Source: an uncultured Flavobacteriaceae bacterium (GTDB lineage Bacteria; Bacteroidota; Bacteroidia; Flavobacteriales; Flavobacteriaceae). Taken from it: a stretch of 56,239 nt of DNA. Of the stretch, positions 20,179 to 30,076 are shown piece after piece (within the stretch, counting starts at the first letter, position 1; every line of letters begins with the position of its first letter). The notes beneath the pieces were generated by a model, which saw only the letters and a program-made list of their open reading frames with translations, was not told where the DNA came from and made no database searches. Both the position numbers and the translations under genes were made by a program. The stretch lies in the NCBI GenBank assembly GCA_938009735.1, contig CALLIG010000116.1:1-56239 (forward strand). Reading direction: 5' to 3'.

Positions 20179-21350
20179 AATTCTGGAATTTTATTACTTC
20201 CCAAAGCGGTACAATCACCGCAAGGCCTCGGCACAAATCGAAGATTATCATAAAAGACGCTATTTCCATTTGTTAATAGCTGTATTAAGTCTTCAGCATT
20301 GGTAGGTTCTCTAGGCTCGCAATTAATGAAATATGGTGGTATTTCTTCCCCTGGAAAAAAATCAACCCAATTAAAAAATAAACGTTGTTCATCTACTGTG
20401 GCAACATCAAAAAATCCAGCAATATTTTCTTTATTATCAGTAAGAGAGAATATGTTTCCTGATAAAAAACCAGGTTGATCTTCTGAAAAAGGATCAGTAG
20501 AAGATTGCGTAAGGCGATCTAAAGTTTCATAATATTCAAATGCCTTAGCACTATGAACATACTGCCGAACCAATATACTATAGCGATGCCTTAAGATATA
20601 GTCGTTACGCGGAATAAACCGAATAGCATGTTGTGTAACTCTGTCTTCACTTAAATTACTTGTATTTATAAGATCAAATGTATTTGACTTGCCAGTACCA
20701 TAGCATATACGTTCTTCTTGTTCACGAAGAATAATATTAAATTCAGGTCCGCCAAGTGTAGATTCTATAATGAAAACAGCATCTTGCGAACTCCAAAAAG
20801 GAGCAATAACTTTAAAAGTCTCTTTATACTCATATCGATAGTAGTTAGATGTCTTGAACGGATCATAGGTGTCTAAAAAAATACTCATTCCTTCAACGCC
20901 ATTGTCATCAACTATTCTATTTGCATATAGTTCATCAATCTTGGTTTCTGCCTTTGGTAATTCCATTTCGTCAGATCGATAAGAATTTCCATTTTCAGTT
21001 TGAATTGATAAGTAATAGGGCGTGAAAACTTCTGCTGCAAAAGCATTTACTGCGCTATAAATACCTGGTGCTGACTCTTCGAATTCATAGGTTGCACCAG
21101 CACCATCAATAATAAAAACTATTGCATTTTGCTCTGGTGTTGGACCATCTTCATCAAATTTATACGATCGATTTAGACGAATTTCATGCTTTTTATTTTC
21201 ATTAGTAAGTCGTGCATTAACAACAAGTGTATCTTCAAAACTGCCTACGGGTCCTTCATAGGGTTCTATACAAGCGCCAAATAAAAGCACGATCAGCATC
21301 GCTAGAAACCTTGGTGTTGCGCACCTCAAATTTGTGATTAAAAAACTCAT
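20166..21350 (-). CDS. DUF4249 family lipoprotein
   Basis: ORF annotated from 21449 but ATG at 21350 gives MSFLITNLRCATPRFLAMLIVLLFGACIEPYEGPVGSFEDTLVVNARLTNENKKHEIRLNRSY, typical DUF4249, and removes the overlap with the TonB receptor gene. Confidence 0.85.
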   Translation of the reverse strand: MSFLITNLRCATPRFLAMLIVLLFGACIEPYEGPVGSFEDTLVVNARLTNENKKHEIRLNRSYKFDEDGPTPEQNAIVFIIDGAGATYEFEESAPGIYSAVNAFAAEVFTPYYLSIQTENGNSYRSDEMELPKAETKIDELYANRIVDDNGVEGMSIFLDTYDPFKTSNYYRYEYKETFKVIAPFWSSQDAVFIIESTLGGPEFNIILREQEERICYGTGKSNTFDLINTSNLSEDRVTQHAIRFIPRNDYILRHRYSILVRQYVHSAKAFEYYETLDRLTQSSTDPFSEDQPGFLSGNIFSLTDNKENIAGFFDVATVDEQRLFFNWVDFFPGEEIPPYFINCEPREPTNAEDLIQLLTNGNSVFYDNLRFVPRPCGDCTALGSNKIPEFWVD

Positions 21351-21360
21351 TGCTTGCTGA

Positions 21361-24120
21361 TTAAAATTTAAAACTATACGTGATTGACGGAATAGGAATT
21401 GCAAAAATTGAGCTTTGGAACGCCTTAATTTCACCCTCTTGCGATACAAAAAATATGGAATAAGGATTGTTTCTTCCTAGAACATTATAAACCGAAATTG
21501 TCCAAAAACTATGGGCAAATTTTTTAATTTTATGATTTCCTTCAATATTAAGCCCCACATCTAAGCGATAATAATCAGGTACCCTAAACTGGTTTCTATC
21601 ACTATATAAAACAAACTCATTACCGTCAAACTCATAATTACCTACTGGAAAAGTAATGGGTCTTCCAGTTTGATAAACAAAATTGGATGAAAAACTCAAT
21701 CGCTTGGTAAACTTATAATTCATGACAACGCTTAAATCATGTGGCTTATCAAAATTTGATGGAAAAAACTCTCCATCATTTACCTGCTCTTGTTGGAATG
21801 GGCTGTCTAGCTTAAAAAATGATCTTGAATAGGTATAGCCTAACCACCCATTTAATTTTCCACTATTCTTTCGTATTAAAAGTTCTACGCCATATGCTTT
21901 TCCATTGCCTTGAATAACTTCAGTCTCAATATTCTCATTTAAAAGTAAGTCAGCACCAGTTTTAAAATCTACTATATTATTCTGTGTCTTGTAAAAACCT
22001 TCAAGGCTAAACTCATAGTTACTTATGTTTTTATAAACCCCTAATGAAAATTGATTTGCTGTTTGCGGTTTAATATGAGTGTCTGATAGTTTCCAAGTAT
22101 CAACAGCAGATACTGTGGTGTTATTCGACAAGGTGTGAATAAACTGATTCATATTATTAAAACTTGCCTTTAGTGAAAGGCTATCACTCAATAAGTACCT
22201 AGCTGATAACCTCGCTTCTGGCCCGCCATAAGTTTTAAAAAATTCGTTTTTATCATATGTTACCTCACCTATTTGATTTGATTCTGTTCTGGGCACACCC
22301 TCTTGATATAATCGCTCTGTAAATGGACCTAAAGCAGCGTAAAACGCATATCGTAAACCTACATCGAGCTCTAGTTTATCACTCACTTTGAAATTGTCTG
22401 AGATAAATAATGCTGATTCTATTGCTTTTTCATTTGATAAGACCAATGGTTCTATAATGTCATTGCTTGTTTTTGGTCTGATTTCACCACGATCTAACGA
22501 ATAAAGTTTGGTCGAAATACCATAATCAAACTTATGCGCTTCGTTAAATAGGTACTTAAATTTTAATTTCATCTCAGATTCTTCAATAGTAAAACCTTGT
22601 TGAAAATTTCTATTTATACTACCATCGTACGAAATGTTAGAAGCATACTGACTATTCGAGACCAAAAGACTTCCCGTTGTCTTTTCTCCTAATTTTCTAT
22701 TCCATTGTAAAGAAACTATACGATTACTATAATCAAATAGCGAATCTGAAGTAATACTAAAAATATCTTTACTATAATACGCAGTTGCGCTGACATCATT
22801 CTTATCATTGACCTTATGATTATATTTGGCTATAAAATCATAAAATGAAGCTTGGCTTCTATTGCTGTTTTCGTCATCAATAAGCTTTAGTACCCAATCA
22901 GAATATGCACCGCGAGCACCTAAAAGCAATCCTGCTTTACCCTTTACAATAGGTATTTCGACTACTGCATTACCCGTAACCGGTCCAATCGACACCTCCC
23001 CTTTGAATTTATCAACACTCGCAACTTTACTTTCTATTTCAAAAACTGATGAAAGTCGACCTCCATATTCGACTGGCACACTTCCCTTATAAACATTCAA
23101 ACTACTTATTGCGAAAGGGTTAAATGCTTGAAAAAAACCAAAAAAATGGGTAGGATTATATATAACTGCGTTGTCTAGCAGAATTAAATTTTGATCTGTT
23201 TTTCCACCTCTAACATTAAAGCCCGCTGCACCTTCACCAGCCGTTGAGATACCTGGCATTGTGGTTGCTATTTTCAAAACATCTCGCTCACCTAGAGCCA
23301 TTGGTATATTTTTAGAGCGTTCTGACTCAATTCTTGTGGTACCCGATGAAACATCTTCCACATTTCTTGTGGCGTCAGCTTGCACTATTACCTCGTCTAA
23401 TTCTTCAAATCCTTCATCCAAGCTAAGATTGAGCTTACCATCATTAAATATGATAACGTTTACAACTTTAGAGTTCAGACCTAATGCACTCGTTTCAATC
23501 ACATTCAACCCTGCTGGTAAATTAATCTCATAAGAGCCATCTTCTTTCGTTACTACGCCTATTTTTAAGCTTTTTTCAATTACTGCAACATCAGGGACTG
23601 GAAGCCCAGTTCTACTGTGAGTAACTATACCCTTAAGTGTAAATTTTTTATTGATTTTAGAAGCACCTTCTTTTCCGATTCTTACAGTTTCGGCACTAGA
23701 TCGACGACTATTGTTTTGCGTCCCATAAAAAACTGGCGCTCCACGGTCGTCGTCTTCGCTAATTTCAAGGTCATATTCAATTGAAGGTTCTAAAAACCCT
23801 TCAGGTAAATTAGCATAAATGCTATTATTCAATGTTAGGATGATGCGATTATCCCATGAAATAAAATAGTTGATTTGGGTGTCAGCTAACAAATCATCAA
23901 GAATTTCTTTTAATGTGAGATCTTGATAAGTTTTGCTTATAGTATCTTTATTTAGCCATTCTTCTGCATAATAAAATTGAAATTCAGATAGGTTTTCCAA
24001 TTCAGAAAACACTTCACTCAATGGCTTATCTGCAATATTTAATGATAGTAGTTTCTCATTTGTCTGCGCAAATAGTGTAGCAAAAACAAAACAAAGAACT
24101 AGTGTTAATCCTAATCTCAT
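21361..24120 (-). CDS. TonB-dependent receptor with N-terminal STN domain and carboxypeptidase-regulatory-like domain
   Basis: LLSLNIADKPLSEVFSELENLSEFQFYYAEEWL (STN), TLKGIVTHSRTGLPVPDVAVIEKS, plug GFNVRGGKTDQNLILLDNAVIYNPTHFFGFF, beta-barrel ending in SYSFKF. Confidence 0.95.
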   Translation of the reverse strand: MRLGLTLVLCFVFATLFAQTNEKLLSLNIADKPLSEVFSELENLSEFQFYYAEEWLNKDTISKTYQDLTLKEILDDLLADTQINYFISWDNRIILTLNNSIYANLPEGFLEPSIEYDLEISEDDDRGAPVFYGTQNNSRRSSAETVRIGKEGASKINKKFTLKGIVTHSRTGLPVPDVAVIEKSLKIGVVTKEDGSYEINLPAGLNVIETSALGLNSKVVNVIIFNDGKLNLSLDEGFEELDEVIVQADATRNVEDVSSGTTRIESERSKNIPMALGERDVLKIATTMPGISTAGEGAAGFNVRGGKTDQNLILLDNAVIYNPTHFFGFFQAFNPFAISSLNVYKGSVPVEYGGRLSSVFEIESKVASVDKFKGEVSIGPVTGNAVVEIPIVKGKAGLLLGARGAYSDWVLKLIDDENSNRSQASFYDFIAKYNHKVNDKNDVSATAYYSKDIFSITSDSLFDYSNRIVSLQWNRKLGEKTTGSLLVSNSQYASNISYDGSINRNFQQGFTIEESEMKLKFKYLFNEAHKFDYGISTKLYSLDRGEIRPKTSNDIIEPLVLSNEKAIESALFISDNFKVSDKLELDVGLRYAFYAALGPFTERLYQEGVPRTESNQIGEVTYDKNEFFKTYGGPEARLSARYLLSDSLSLKASFNNMNQFIHTLSNNTTVSAVDTWKLSDTHIKPQTANQFSLGVYKNISNYEFSLEGFYKTQNNIVDFKTGADLLLNENIETEVIQGNGKAYGVELLIRKNSGKLNGWLGYTYSRSFFKLDSPFQQEQVNDGEFFPSNFDKPHDLSVVMNYKFTKRLSFSSNFVYQTGRPITFPVGNYEFDGNEFVLYSDRNQFRVPDYYRLDVGLNIEGNHKIKKFAHSFWTISVYNVLGRNNPYSIFFVSQEGEIKAFQSSIFAIPIPSITYSFKF

Positions 24121-24128
24121 TAAAATGT

Positions 24129-24848
24129 TTAATTTGTAGTTGACAACTCTTTTTGTAGATCGGTTAATATGGATTTCAGGTAACCAGAAAAATCTGATTT
24201 TCTAATTTCTTTATATTGTTTATCAAGCAATTTTATTAACTTCTTTTGTTCAGGGAAGATTGCACTTAAATCCTTTACTGACTTTACCCTATAAAACGCA
24301 TCATCCTTTCGCAGATAGTGATTAAAATCATCTTTGAATTCGTGATAGAGAATTTCATCTTCAGTTTTTATGAATAATTTTTTTTTGTACTCTTTAAGTA
24401 ATGAATATGAATTTGATCTTAATATAATTTCAAAAAAATACGAATCTACGTCTGAAATTTTTGAATGAAAATTTTCGAATTCGGCCCCTTGAATCCAAAA
24501 TTTTGTCAGCAATTCACTATCAATAACTATTGGTGGAATTCCGTAATTTTCTTGGTTTCGAAGTATTAACTTGTCATTAAAAATATCATACTTCAAAGCC
24601 AAATTAAAATACATTTCACCATTGTATTCTACAGACCCAATTTGAAATTGTGTTGATTCGAAAAATTGGTGTCTACCATTTCTAACCTTGAAATCATTAT
24701 AATATGCCTCTCCTTCATAAACACCTGAATTAGTCACTCCCATTAAACCATCAAACCAAGCATATTGCGACTCAATCTGATTAGATTGCTGACCCCAGGT
24801 AAAGATTGGGCAAAATATTGATAACAAAATTATAGCTTTTATAAGCAT
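24129..24848 (-). CDS. Secreted hypothetical protein in the TonB-receptor operon
   Basis: ATG at 24848 (MLIKAIILLSIFCPIFTWGQQ) gives a clean signal peptide; 8 bp upstream of the receptor gene. Confidence 0.7.
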   Translation of the reverse strand: MLIKAIILLSIFCPIFTWGQQSNQIESQYAWFDGLMGVTNSGVYEGEAYYNDFKVRNGRHQFFESTQFQIGSVEYNGEMYFNLALKYDIFNDKLILRNQENYGIPPIVIDSELLTKFWIQGAEFENFHSKISDVDSYFFEIILRSNSYSLLKEYKKKLFIKTEDEILYHEFKDDFNHYLRKDDAFYRVKSVKDLSAIFPEQKKLIKLLDKQYKEIRKSDFSGYLKSILTDLQKELSTTN

Positions 24849-25013
24849 AAAACTCGCTATGAATTGCTGGCGCGCAAAACTTTCAGACATTTAAATCAAT
24901 TACGTTAGATAGAAAGTTAAGATACTTGTTTTTTTCTTTTTAAACCGTCTTTTTAAGTTAGAAAACGTCTAATAATTCGAATAAAAAATATGTCTTGAAA
25001 TTATGCTTTTACT

Positions 25014-25028
25014 CGCAAACGTTATAGT
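25014..25028. repeat. Direct repeat copy 1 CGCAAACGTTATAGT, operator-like
   Basis: Exact 15-mer also at 25304-25318; core AACGTT is palindromic. Confidence 0.75.
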
Positions 25029-25164
25029 GAATACTACCTGCTACTTAAGATATAAAGTAGACTTAAAAAATAGAAGCTAGGAAAATTGATAACATTAAAA
25101 ATAAATTAAAATCCAAATTTAAGGCTTTCGAAATTAGCTAGTAGATAGTTCAGAGCAGTACCTA

Positions 25165-25217
25165 ATTAGTTATTCTCTTATTTACTTAAGAGCTGTTCAA
25201 CAAAAAGAATAACTAAT
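25165..25217. repeat. Inverted repeat with nested hairpin in xyl upstream region
   Basis: ATTAGTTATTCT (25165-25176) pairs with AGAATAACTAAT (25206-25217), perfect 12 bp; the interior CTCTTA (25175-25180) / TAAGAG (25187-25192) can form an inner hairpin that shares 2 nt with the outer arm. Confidence 0.6.
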
Positions 25218-25303
25218 GATTTATATAAATGCTATTTTTGAAATAAGATGTTTTTATTTGATGCTAGTTTGTACCAATGACACTAAAAGAATATCTTTCC
25301 GAA

Positions 25304-25318
25304 CGCAAACGTTATAGT
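25304..25318. promoter_or_regulatory. Direct repeat copy 2 CGCAAACGTTATAGT, candidate operator abutting xylB start
   Basis: Exact repeat of 25014-25028, 290 bp downstream, ending 6 bp before the xylB ATG. Confidence 0.7.
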
Positions 25319-25324
25319 TGATTT

Positions 25325-26809
25325 ATGTACTCTATTGGATATGACATCGGCAGCTCTTCTATTAAAGCTGCATTAATCGAAACAGCAACTGGTAAAAGTG
25401 TAGCTGTGGTTAATGAACCTGAGACTGAAATGGAGATGTTAGCTGTAAAAAATGGTTGGGCTGAACAGCACCCAGATGACTGGTGGATACACATTTGCAA
25501 GGCTACTAAAAGACTCCTCAAAGAAAGTAATATCAAAGCGGAAGAGGTTTCAGGAGTCGGGATATCTTATCAAATGCATGGCCTTGTGGTTGTTGACATA
25601 AACGGAAATCCATTACGAAATTCGATTATATGGTGTGACAGCAGAGCTGTTCAAATCGGCAATACCGCTTTTAATGATTTGGGCAATGATAAATGTGCTG
25701 AGCATCTGCTAAATTCTCCAGGAAATTTTACTGCTTCCAAATTAAAATGGGTTAAAGAAAATGAACCTGACGTTTACAGTAAGATTTATAAGTTCATGTT
25801 GCCTGGTGATTATATAGCGTATAAACTTAGTGATGAGATCTGTTCCACTATTTCAGGATTATCTGAAGGTATTTTTTGGGATTTCAAACAGAATTCTATC
25901 GCTGACTGGCTATTAGAACACTACGGTATAGACAAAGACCTAGTTCCTAATATAAAAGATACTTTTTCTGTTCAAGGAAAAGTTTCACAAAAAGGAGCTT
26001 CAGCCTCAGGATTGGCAGTTGGTACGCCTATTTTGTATCGTGCTGGTGATCAACCAAACAATGCATTGTCATTAAATGTTTTCAACCCTGGTGAAGTTGC
26101 TGCTACAGGCGGTACATCAGGTGTTGTATATGCAATTACAAATAGTCTTTCTGTAAAAGAAAGTTCTCGAGTTAATAATTTCGCCCATGTCAATTATGAC
26201 AAGGCCAATCCTCGTATCGGAAAGCTTTTATGTATTAATGGTGCAGGTATTCAGTACCGGTGGCTGTTGAATAATTTAAAAGTTTCATCATATGATGAAA
26301 TGAATGACCTCGCAGAATCAATTCCTATTGGTTCAGACGGCGTAACCATTCACCCTTTTGGCAACGGTGCAGAGCGTATGTTAGACAACAAAGTATTGGG
26401 CACTCAACTATCAAATTTGAACCTTAACAACCATACTAAAGCACATCTTTGTAGAGCTGCTTTAGAGGGTATTGCATTTTCTTTTGTTTACGGAATGGAA
26501 ATAATGACTTCTGACGGAATTGCACCAAAAGTCATTCGCGCAGGAAACGACAATCTTTTTCGTTCTGATATTTTTTCAAATACTGTAGCAACACTCATTG
26601 GTCAAGAAATTGAAATTTATAATACTACAGGAGCAATAGGTGCCGCTAGAGCCTGCCAATTACACAATGGTAATTTTAAAGCTTTTGGCGAACAAATTAT
26701 GAATAACGATTATGTGATGGGCTTTAAACCTTCTGATGAAAAAGAAGCATATAAAAATGCCTATAAAAACTGGAAAAACAAACTTCAACAACTTATAAAA
26801 AACAATTAA
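25325..26809 (+). CDS. xylB: Xylulokinase (FGGY carbohydrate kinase)
   Basis: [47 protein letters not shown]; immediately followed by xylose isomerase. Confidence 0.93.
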   Translation: MYSIGYDIGSSSIKAALIETATGKSVAVVNEPETEMEMLAVKNGWAEQHPDDWWIHICKATKRLLKESNIKAEEVSGVGISYQMHGLVVVDINGNPLRNSIIWCDSRAVQIGNTAFNDLGNDKCAEHLLNSPGNFTASKLKWVKENEPDVYSKIYKFMLPGDYIAYKLSDEICSTISGLSEGIFWDFKQNSIADWLLEHYGIDKDLVPNIKDTFSVQGKVSQKGASASGLAVGTPILYRAGDQPNNALSLNVFNPGEVAATGGTSGVVYAITNSLSVKESSRVNNFAHVNYDKANPRIGKLLCINGAGIQYRWLLNNLKVSSYDEMNDLAESIPIGSDGVTIHPFGNGAERMLDNKVLGTQLSNLNLNNHTKAHLCRAALEGIAFSFVYGMEIMTSDGIAPKVIRAGNDNLFRSDIFSNTVATLIGQEIEIYNTTGAIGAARACQLHNGNFKAFGEQIMNNDYVMGFKPSDEKEAYKNAYKNWKNKLQQLIKNN

Positions 26810-26811
26810 AT

Positions 26812-28137
26812 ATGGCGCTCATAGGAGATAAAGAATATTTTAAAGGAATCGGAGATATTAAATTTGAAGGCAAGGAATCTGATAACCCTTTAGCGTTTAA
26901 ATATTACAACCCAGATCAGGTTGTTGCTGGAAAAACCATGCGTGATCATTTCAAATTTTCGATTGCCTATTGGCATACATTCTGCGGACAAGGAGCAGAT
27001 CCTTTCGGGCCTGGAACACAAAATTTTCCTTGGGATCAACCAACCAATGCTGTTGATGCTGCTAAAGCCAAAGCTGATGCAGCTTTTGAATTTATTACCA
27101 AAATGGGATTCGATTATTTCTGTTTCCACGATTTTGATTTGATTCAAGAGGGCTCAACATTTGCAGAATCTGAAAAACGCCTGGCTACAATTGTAGATTA
27201 TATCAAAGGGAAAAAAGCGGAAGCCGGAGTAAAATTATTGTGGGGTACTGCAAATTGCTTTTCTAATGCGAGATATATGAATGGGGCTTCCACAAACCCT
27301 GATTTTAATGTTCTTGCAAGAGCCGGCGGACAAGTAAAATTGGCATTAGACGCTACTATGGCGCTTGATGGTGAAAACTATGTTTTCTGGGGAGGCCGCG
27401 AAGGCTATATGTCACTTTTGAATACCGATATGAAACGTGAGTTAGATCATATGGGTAAATTCTTAGGCATGGCACGCGATTATGCTAGAGCACAAGGTTT
27501 TAAAGGCCAGTTCTTTATAGAGCCGAAACCAATGGAGCCTATGAAGCATCAATATGATTTTGATTGTGCTACAGTTGCTGGGTTTTTACATCAATATGGA
27601 TTGCAAGACGATTTTAAAATTAATATAGAAGTTAACCATGCAACTTTGGCTAGCCATACCATGCAACATGAAATGGAAATAGCCGCAGCTCACGGAATGT
27701 TAGGAAGCATAGATGCTAATAGAGGTGATTACCAAAACGGATGGGATACAGATCAGTTTCCGAATAATATTGGTGAAGTTACTGAGGCGATGTTGGTTTT
27801 CTTAAAAGCTGGCGGACTACAAGGTGGCGGTGTTAATTTTGATGCAAAAATTAGAAGAAATTCTACAGATATGGATGATGTTTTTCATGCACATATTGGT
27901 GGAGCAGACACCTTTGCACGAGCGCTACTAGTAGCTGATAAAATTATTACTTCTTCTCCTTATGATTCTTTACGTGAAAAACGCTATAGCTCTTTTGATT
28001 CTGGTAAAGGAGCAGCTTTTGAAGATGGGAAATTAGACTTTAAAGCTTTGTATGAGATTGCAAAAGAAAACGGAGAACTTGAATTACAAAGTGGCAAACA
28101 AGAGCTCTTTGAAAATATAGTAAATCAATATATCTAA
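26812..28137 (+). CDS. xylA: Xylose isomerase
   Basis: [91 protein letters not shown]. Confidence 0.98.
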   Translation: MALIGDKEYFKGIGDIKFEGKESDNPLAFKYYNPDQVVAGKTMRDHFKFSIAYWHTFCGQGADPFGPGTQNFPWDQPTNAVDAAKAKADAAFEFITKMGFDYFCFHDFDLIQEGSTFAESEKRLATIVDYIKGKKAEAGVKLLWGTANCFSNARYMNGASTNPDFNVLARAGGQVKLALDATMALDGENYVFWGGREGYMSLLNTDMKRELDHMGKFLGMARDYARAQGFKGQFFIEPKPMEPMKHQYDFDCATVAGFLHQYGLQDDFKINIEVNHATLASHTMQHEMEIAAAHGMLGSIDANRGDYQNGWDTDQFPNNIGEVTEAMLVFLKAGGLQGGGVNFDAKIRRNSTDMDDVFHAHIGGADTFARALLVADKIITSSPYDSLREKRYSSFDSGKGAAFEDGKLDFKALYEIAKENGELELQSGKQELFENIVNQYI

Positions 28138-28173
28138 CCGTAAAATATCAATCAAATTTTGACCTAAATCTAT

Positions 28174-28203
28174 AAAAACCCGACCAATTATGGTCGGGTT
28201 TTT
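28174..28203. terminator. Bidirectional intrinsic terminator between convergent xylA and SSS transporter
   Basis: AAAAACCCGACCA-ATTA-TGGTCGGGTTTTT, perfect 13-bp stem, T/A tracts on both sides. Confidence 0.9.
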
Positions 28204-28230
28204 TTATATTGCTTTGTAAATTATTCTTTA

Positions 28231-29817
28231 CTACCTGAAAATTATGTAGGTACTAATAACTACTATTGTAATAATCAATCCAACAGGTTTTACGTATTTC
28301 CAAGTGGTAATATCAACGTCTTCAGTATACTCCTGTACATAGTCAGTTTCTCTTGGTTTTAATTTGCCAATTATAAGCATTAAGGCAACTGTCAGCACAA
28401 AAGTTATCGCCTGCATATCAAGCATATGAGGCAACCAATCTAATTCAAATCCTCTTGATAAAATGATATAGGCTACATATACTACAAAGGCAAAAACAAT
28501 TCCTGCTTTAGCTGCTATTGCAGGAACTCGCTTCGACAAGAAACCAACAACAATTGCGGTTAAAATTGGAACACTATATGCACCGTTTACTTCTTGCAAA
28601 TAACCGAATAGTCCGTCTGATGCATAATAAAGAAACGGAGCTAATACCATAGCGAATAGTGCTAGGCCAATTCCAAATCGTTTCCCGTTGGCAACTACTT
28701 GACTTTCTGGCGCTTCTTGATTAATGTATTGCTTATAAATATCTACTCCAAAAAGCGTTACACAACTATTTAAAGCACTATTAAAAGAACTCAAAATAGC
28801 ACCAAAAAGAACAGCAGCAAAGAAGCCTACAAAACTAGCAGGTAAAACCTCAGCTACTAATTTCGGGTACGCTTGATCTGGTCTTTCTAACTGCCCTTCA
28901 AACATATGAAAAGCAATAATACCTGGTAATACAACGATTAATGGGCCTAATATTTTGAAGAAAGCTGCCAACATTAATCCTTTTTGGCCTTCTACTAAAT
29001 TTTTAGCCCCAAGTGCTCTTTGAATGATTTGTTGGTTACTTCCCCAATAGAATAATTGTACTAGAACCATTCCTGTAAAAATGGTATGAAAAGGAATACT
29101 TGAATCTTCAGATCCAATGGCATTAAATTTTTCAGGATGTTCTGCTGTAAGAGTCGCAATACCTCCTAATATACTACCATCATCGCTTATCGCATATAAT
29201 CCGAAAACAGGAATTAACAACCCTCCAATTAACAAACCTATGGCATTAATACTATCAGATACGGCAACAGCCTTAAGCCCACCAAAAATAGCGTAGACAC
29301 TTCCTATGATACCTATACTCCAAACACAAACCCAAATAGATTGCCATTCAGAAATACCTAATTTACCTGGTAAATCAAACATTCCACTTATTGCCAAAGA
29401 GCCAGAATATAAAACGATTGGTAAAAGAACGATAGCATAACCACTTAAGAACAAACCTGAGGTCATCGCCTTAGTTGTGGTATCAAACCTTCTTTCTAAA
29501 TAGGTAGGTATGGTACTTATTCCACCTTTTAAATATCGTGGTAACAAAAAGATAGCACATATCACCATAGCGATTGCCGCTAAAGTTTCCCATGCCATTA
29601 CTAAAATACCATCACTATAAGCAGAACCATTTAAGCCTACAATTTGCTCTGTAGATAGATTCGTTAATAGTAGCGAGCCTGCAATAACACCTGCGGTTAG
29701 GCTTCTTCCCCCTAGAAAATAACCGTCTGAAGTTTTTTCATTGGTCTTTTTTGTTGAAATATATGCTATTACGGCAACTAAAATGGTAAATCCTAAAAAC
29801 GAGGCTATTCCTAACAT
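28231..29817 (-). CDS. Sodium/solute symporter (SSS/SGLT family), probable sugar transporter
   Basis: Multi-TM; DGYFLGGRSLTAGVIAGSLLLTNLSTEQIVGLNGSAY; GAILSSFNSALNS. Confidence 0.93.
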   Translation of the reverse strand: MLGIASFLGFTILVAVIAYISTKKTNEKTSDGYFLGGRSLTAGVIAGSLLLTNLSTEQIVGLNGSAYSDGILVMAWETLAAIAMVICAIFLLPRYLKGGISTIPTYLERRFDTTTKAMTSGLFLSGYAIVLLPIVLYSGSLAISGMFDLPGKLGISEWQSIWVCVWSIGIIGSVYAIFGGLKAVAVSDSINAIGLLIGGLLIPVFGLYAISDDGSILGGIATLTAEHPEKFNAIGSEDSSIPFHTIFTGMVLVQLFYWGSNQQIIQRALGAKNLVEGQKGLMLAAFFKILGPLIVVLPGIIAFHMFEGQLERPDQAYPKLVAEVLPASFVGFFAAVLFGAILSSFNSALNSCVTLFGVDIYKQYINQEAPESQVVANGKRFGIGLALFAMVLAPFLYYASDGLFGYLQEVNGAYSVPILTAIVVGFLSKRVPAIAAKAGIVFAFVVYVAYIILSRGFELDWLPHMLDMQAITFVLTVALMLIIGKLKPRETDYVQEYTEDVDITTWKYVKPVGLIITIVVISTYIIFR

Positions 29818-29997
29818 AGTGGAGAATTGGTTAAATTATATCTGCTAAATATATTTAGATTTTATCAGAATATTCCCATTGGAAAAATATAAATCTCAAA
29901 TCGGACAATAACTCCAACGTTTTCATAGCCAATTTGCAGATCCATTTGATAAATATTAACTCTTGACAACTACCGTCTTGCTGAAAGAATGCATATA

Positions 29998-30027
29998 TTG
30001 TCAGCCTTATATTTCAGAATAAATTTG
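29998..30027 (+). promoter_or_regulatory. Bacteroidota-type promoter TTG-N19-TAAATTTG for the haloperoxidase-like gene
   Basis: TTG at 29998-30000, 19-bp spacer, TAAATTTG at 30020-30027, ~50 bp upstream of the ATG at 30077. Confidence 0.65.
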
Positions 30028-30076
30028 TATCTGAATTTTATAAAAACTAACGAACTCAATAAATAGATTAAATAAC

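Noticed and set aside
22862-23533. Plus ORFs 22862-23092 and 23261-23533
   Set aside because: Antisense to conserved TonB receptor plug and barrel region.
25165-25217. Insertion sequence between the TonB operon and xylB
   Set aside because: A short inverted repeat is present, but there is no transposase ORF and no target-site duplication could be defined; kept only as a structural element.
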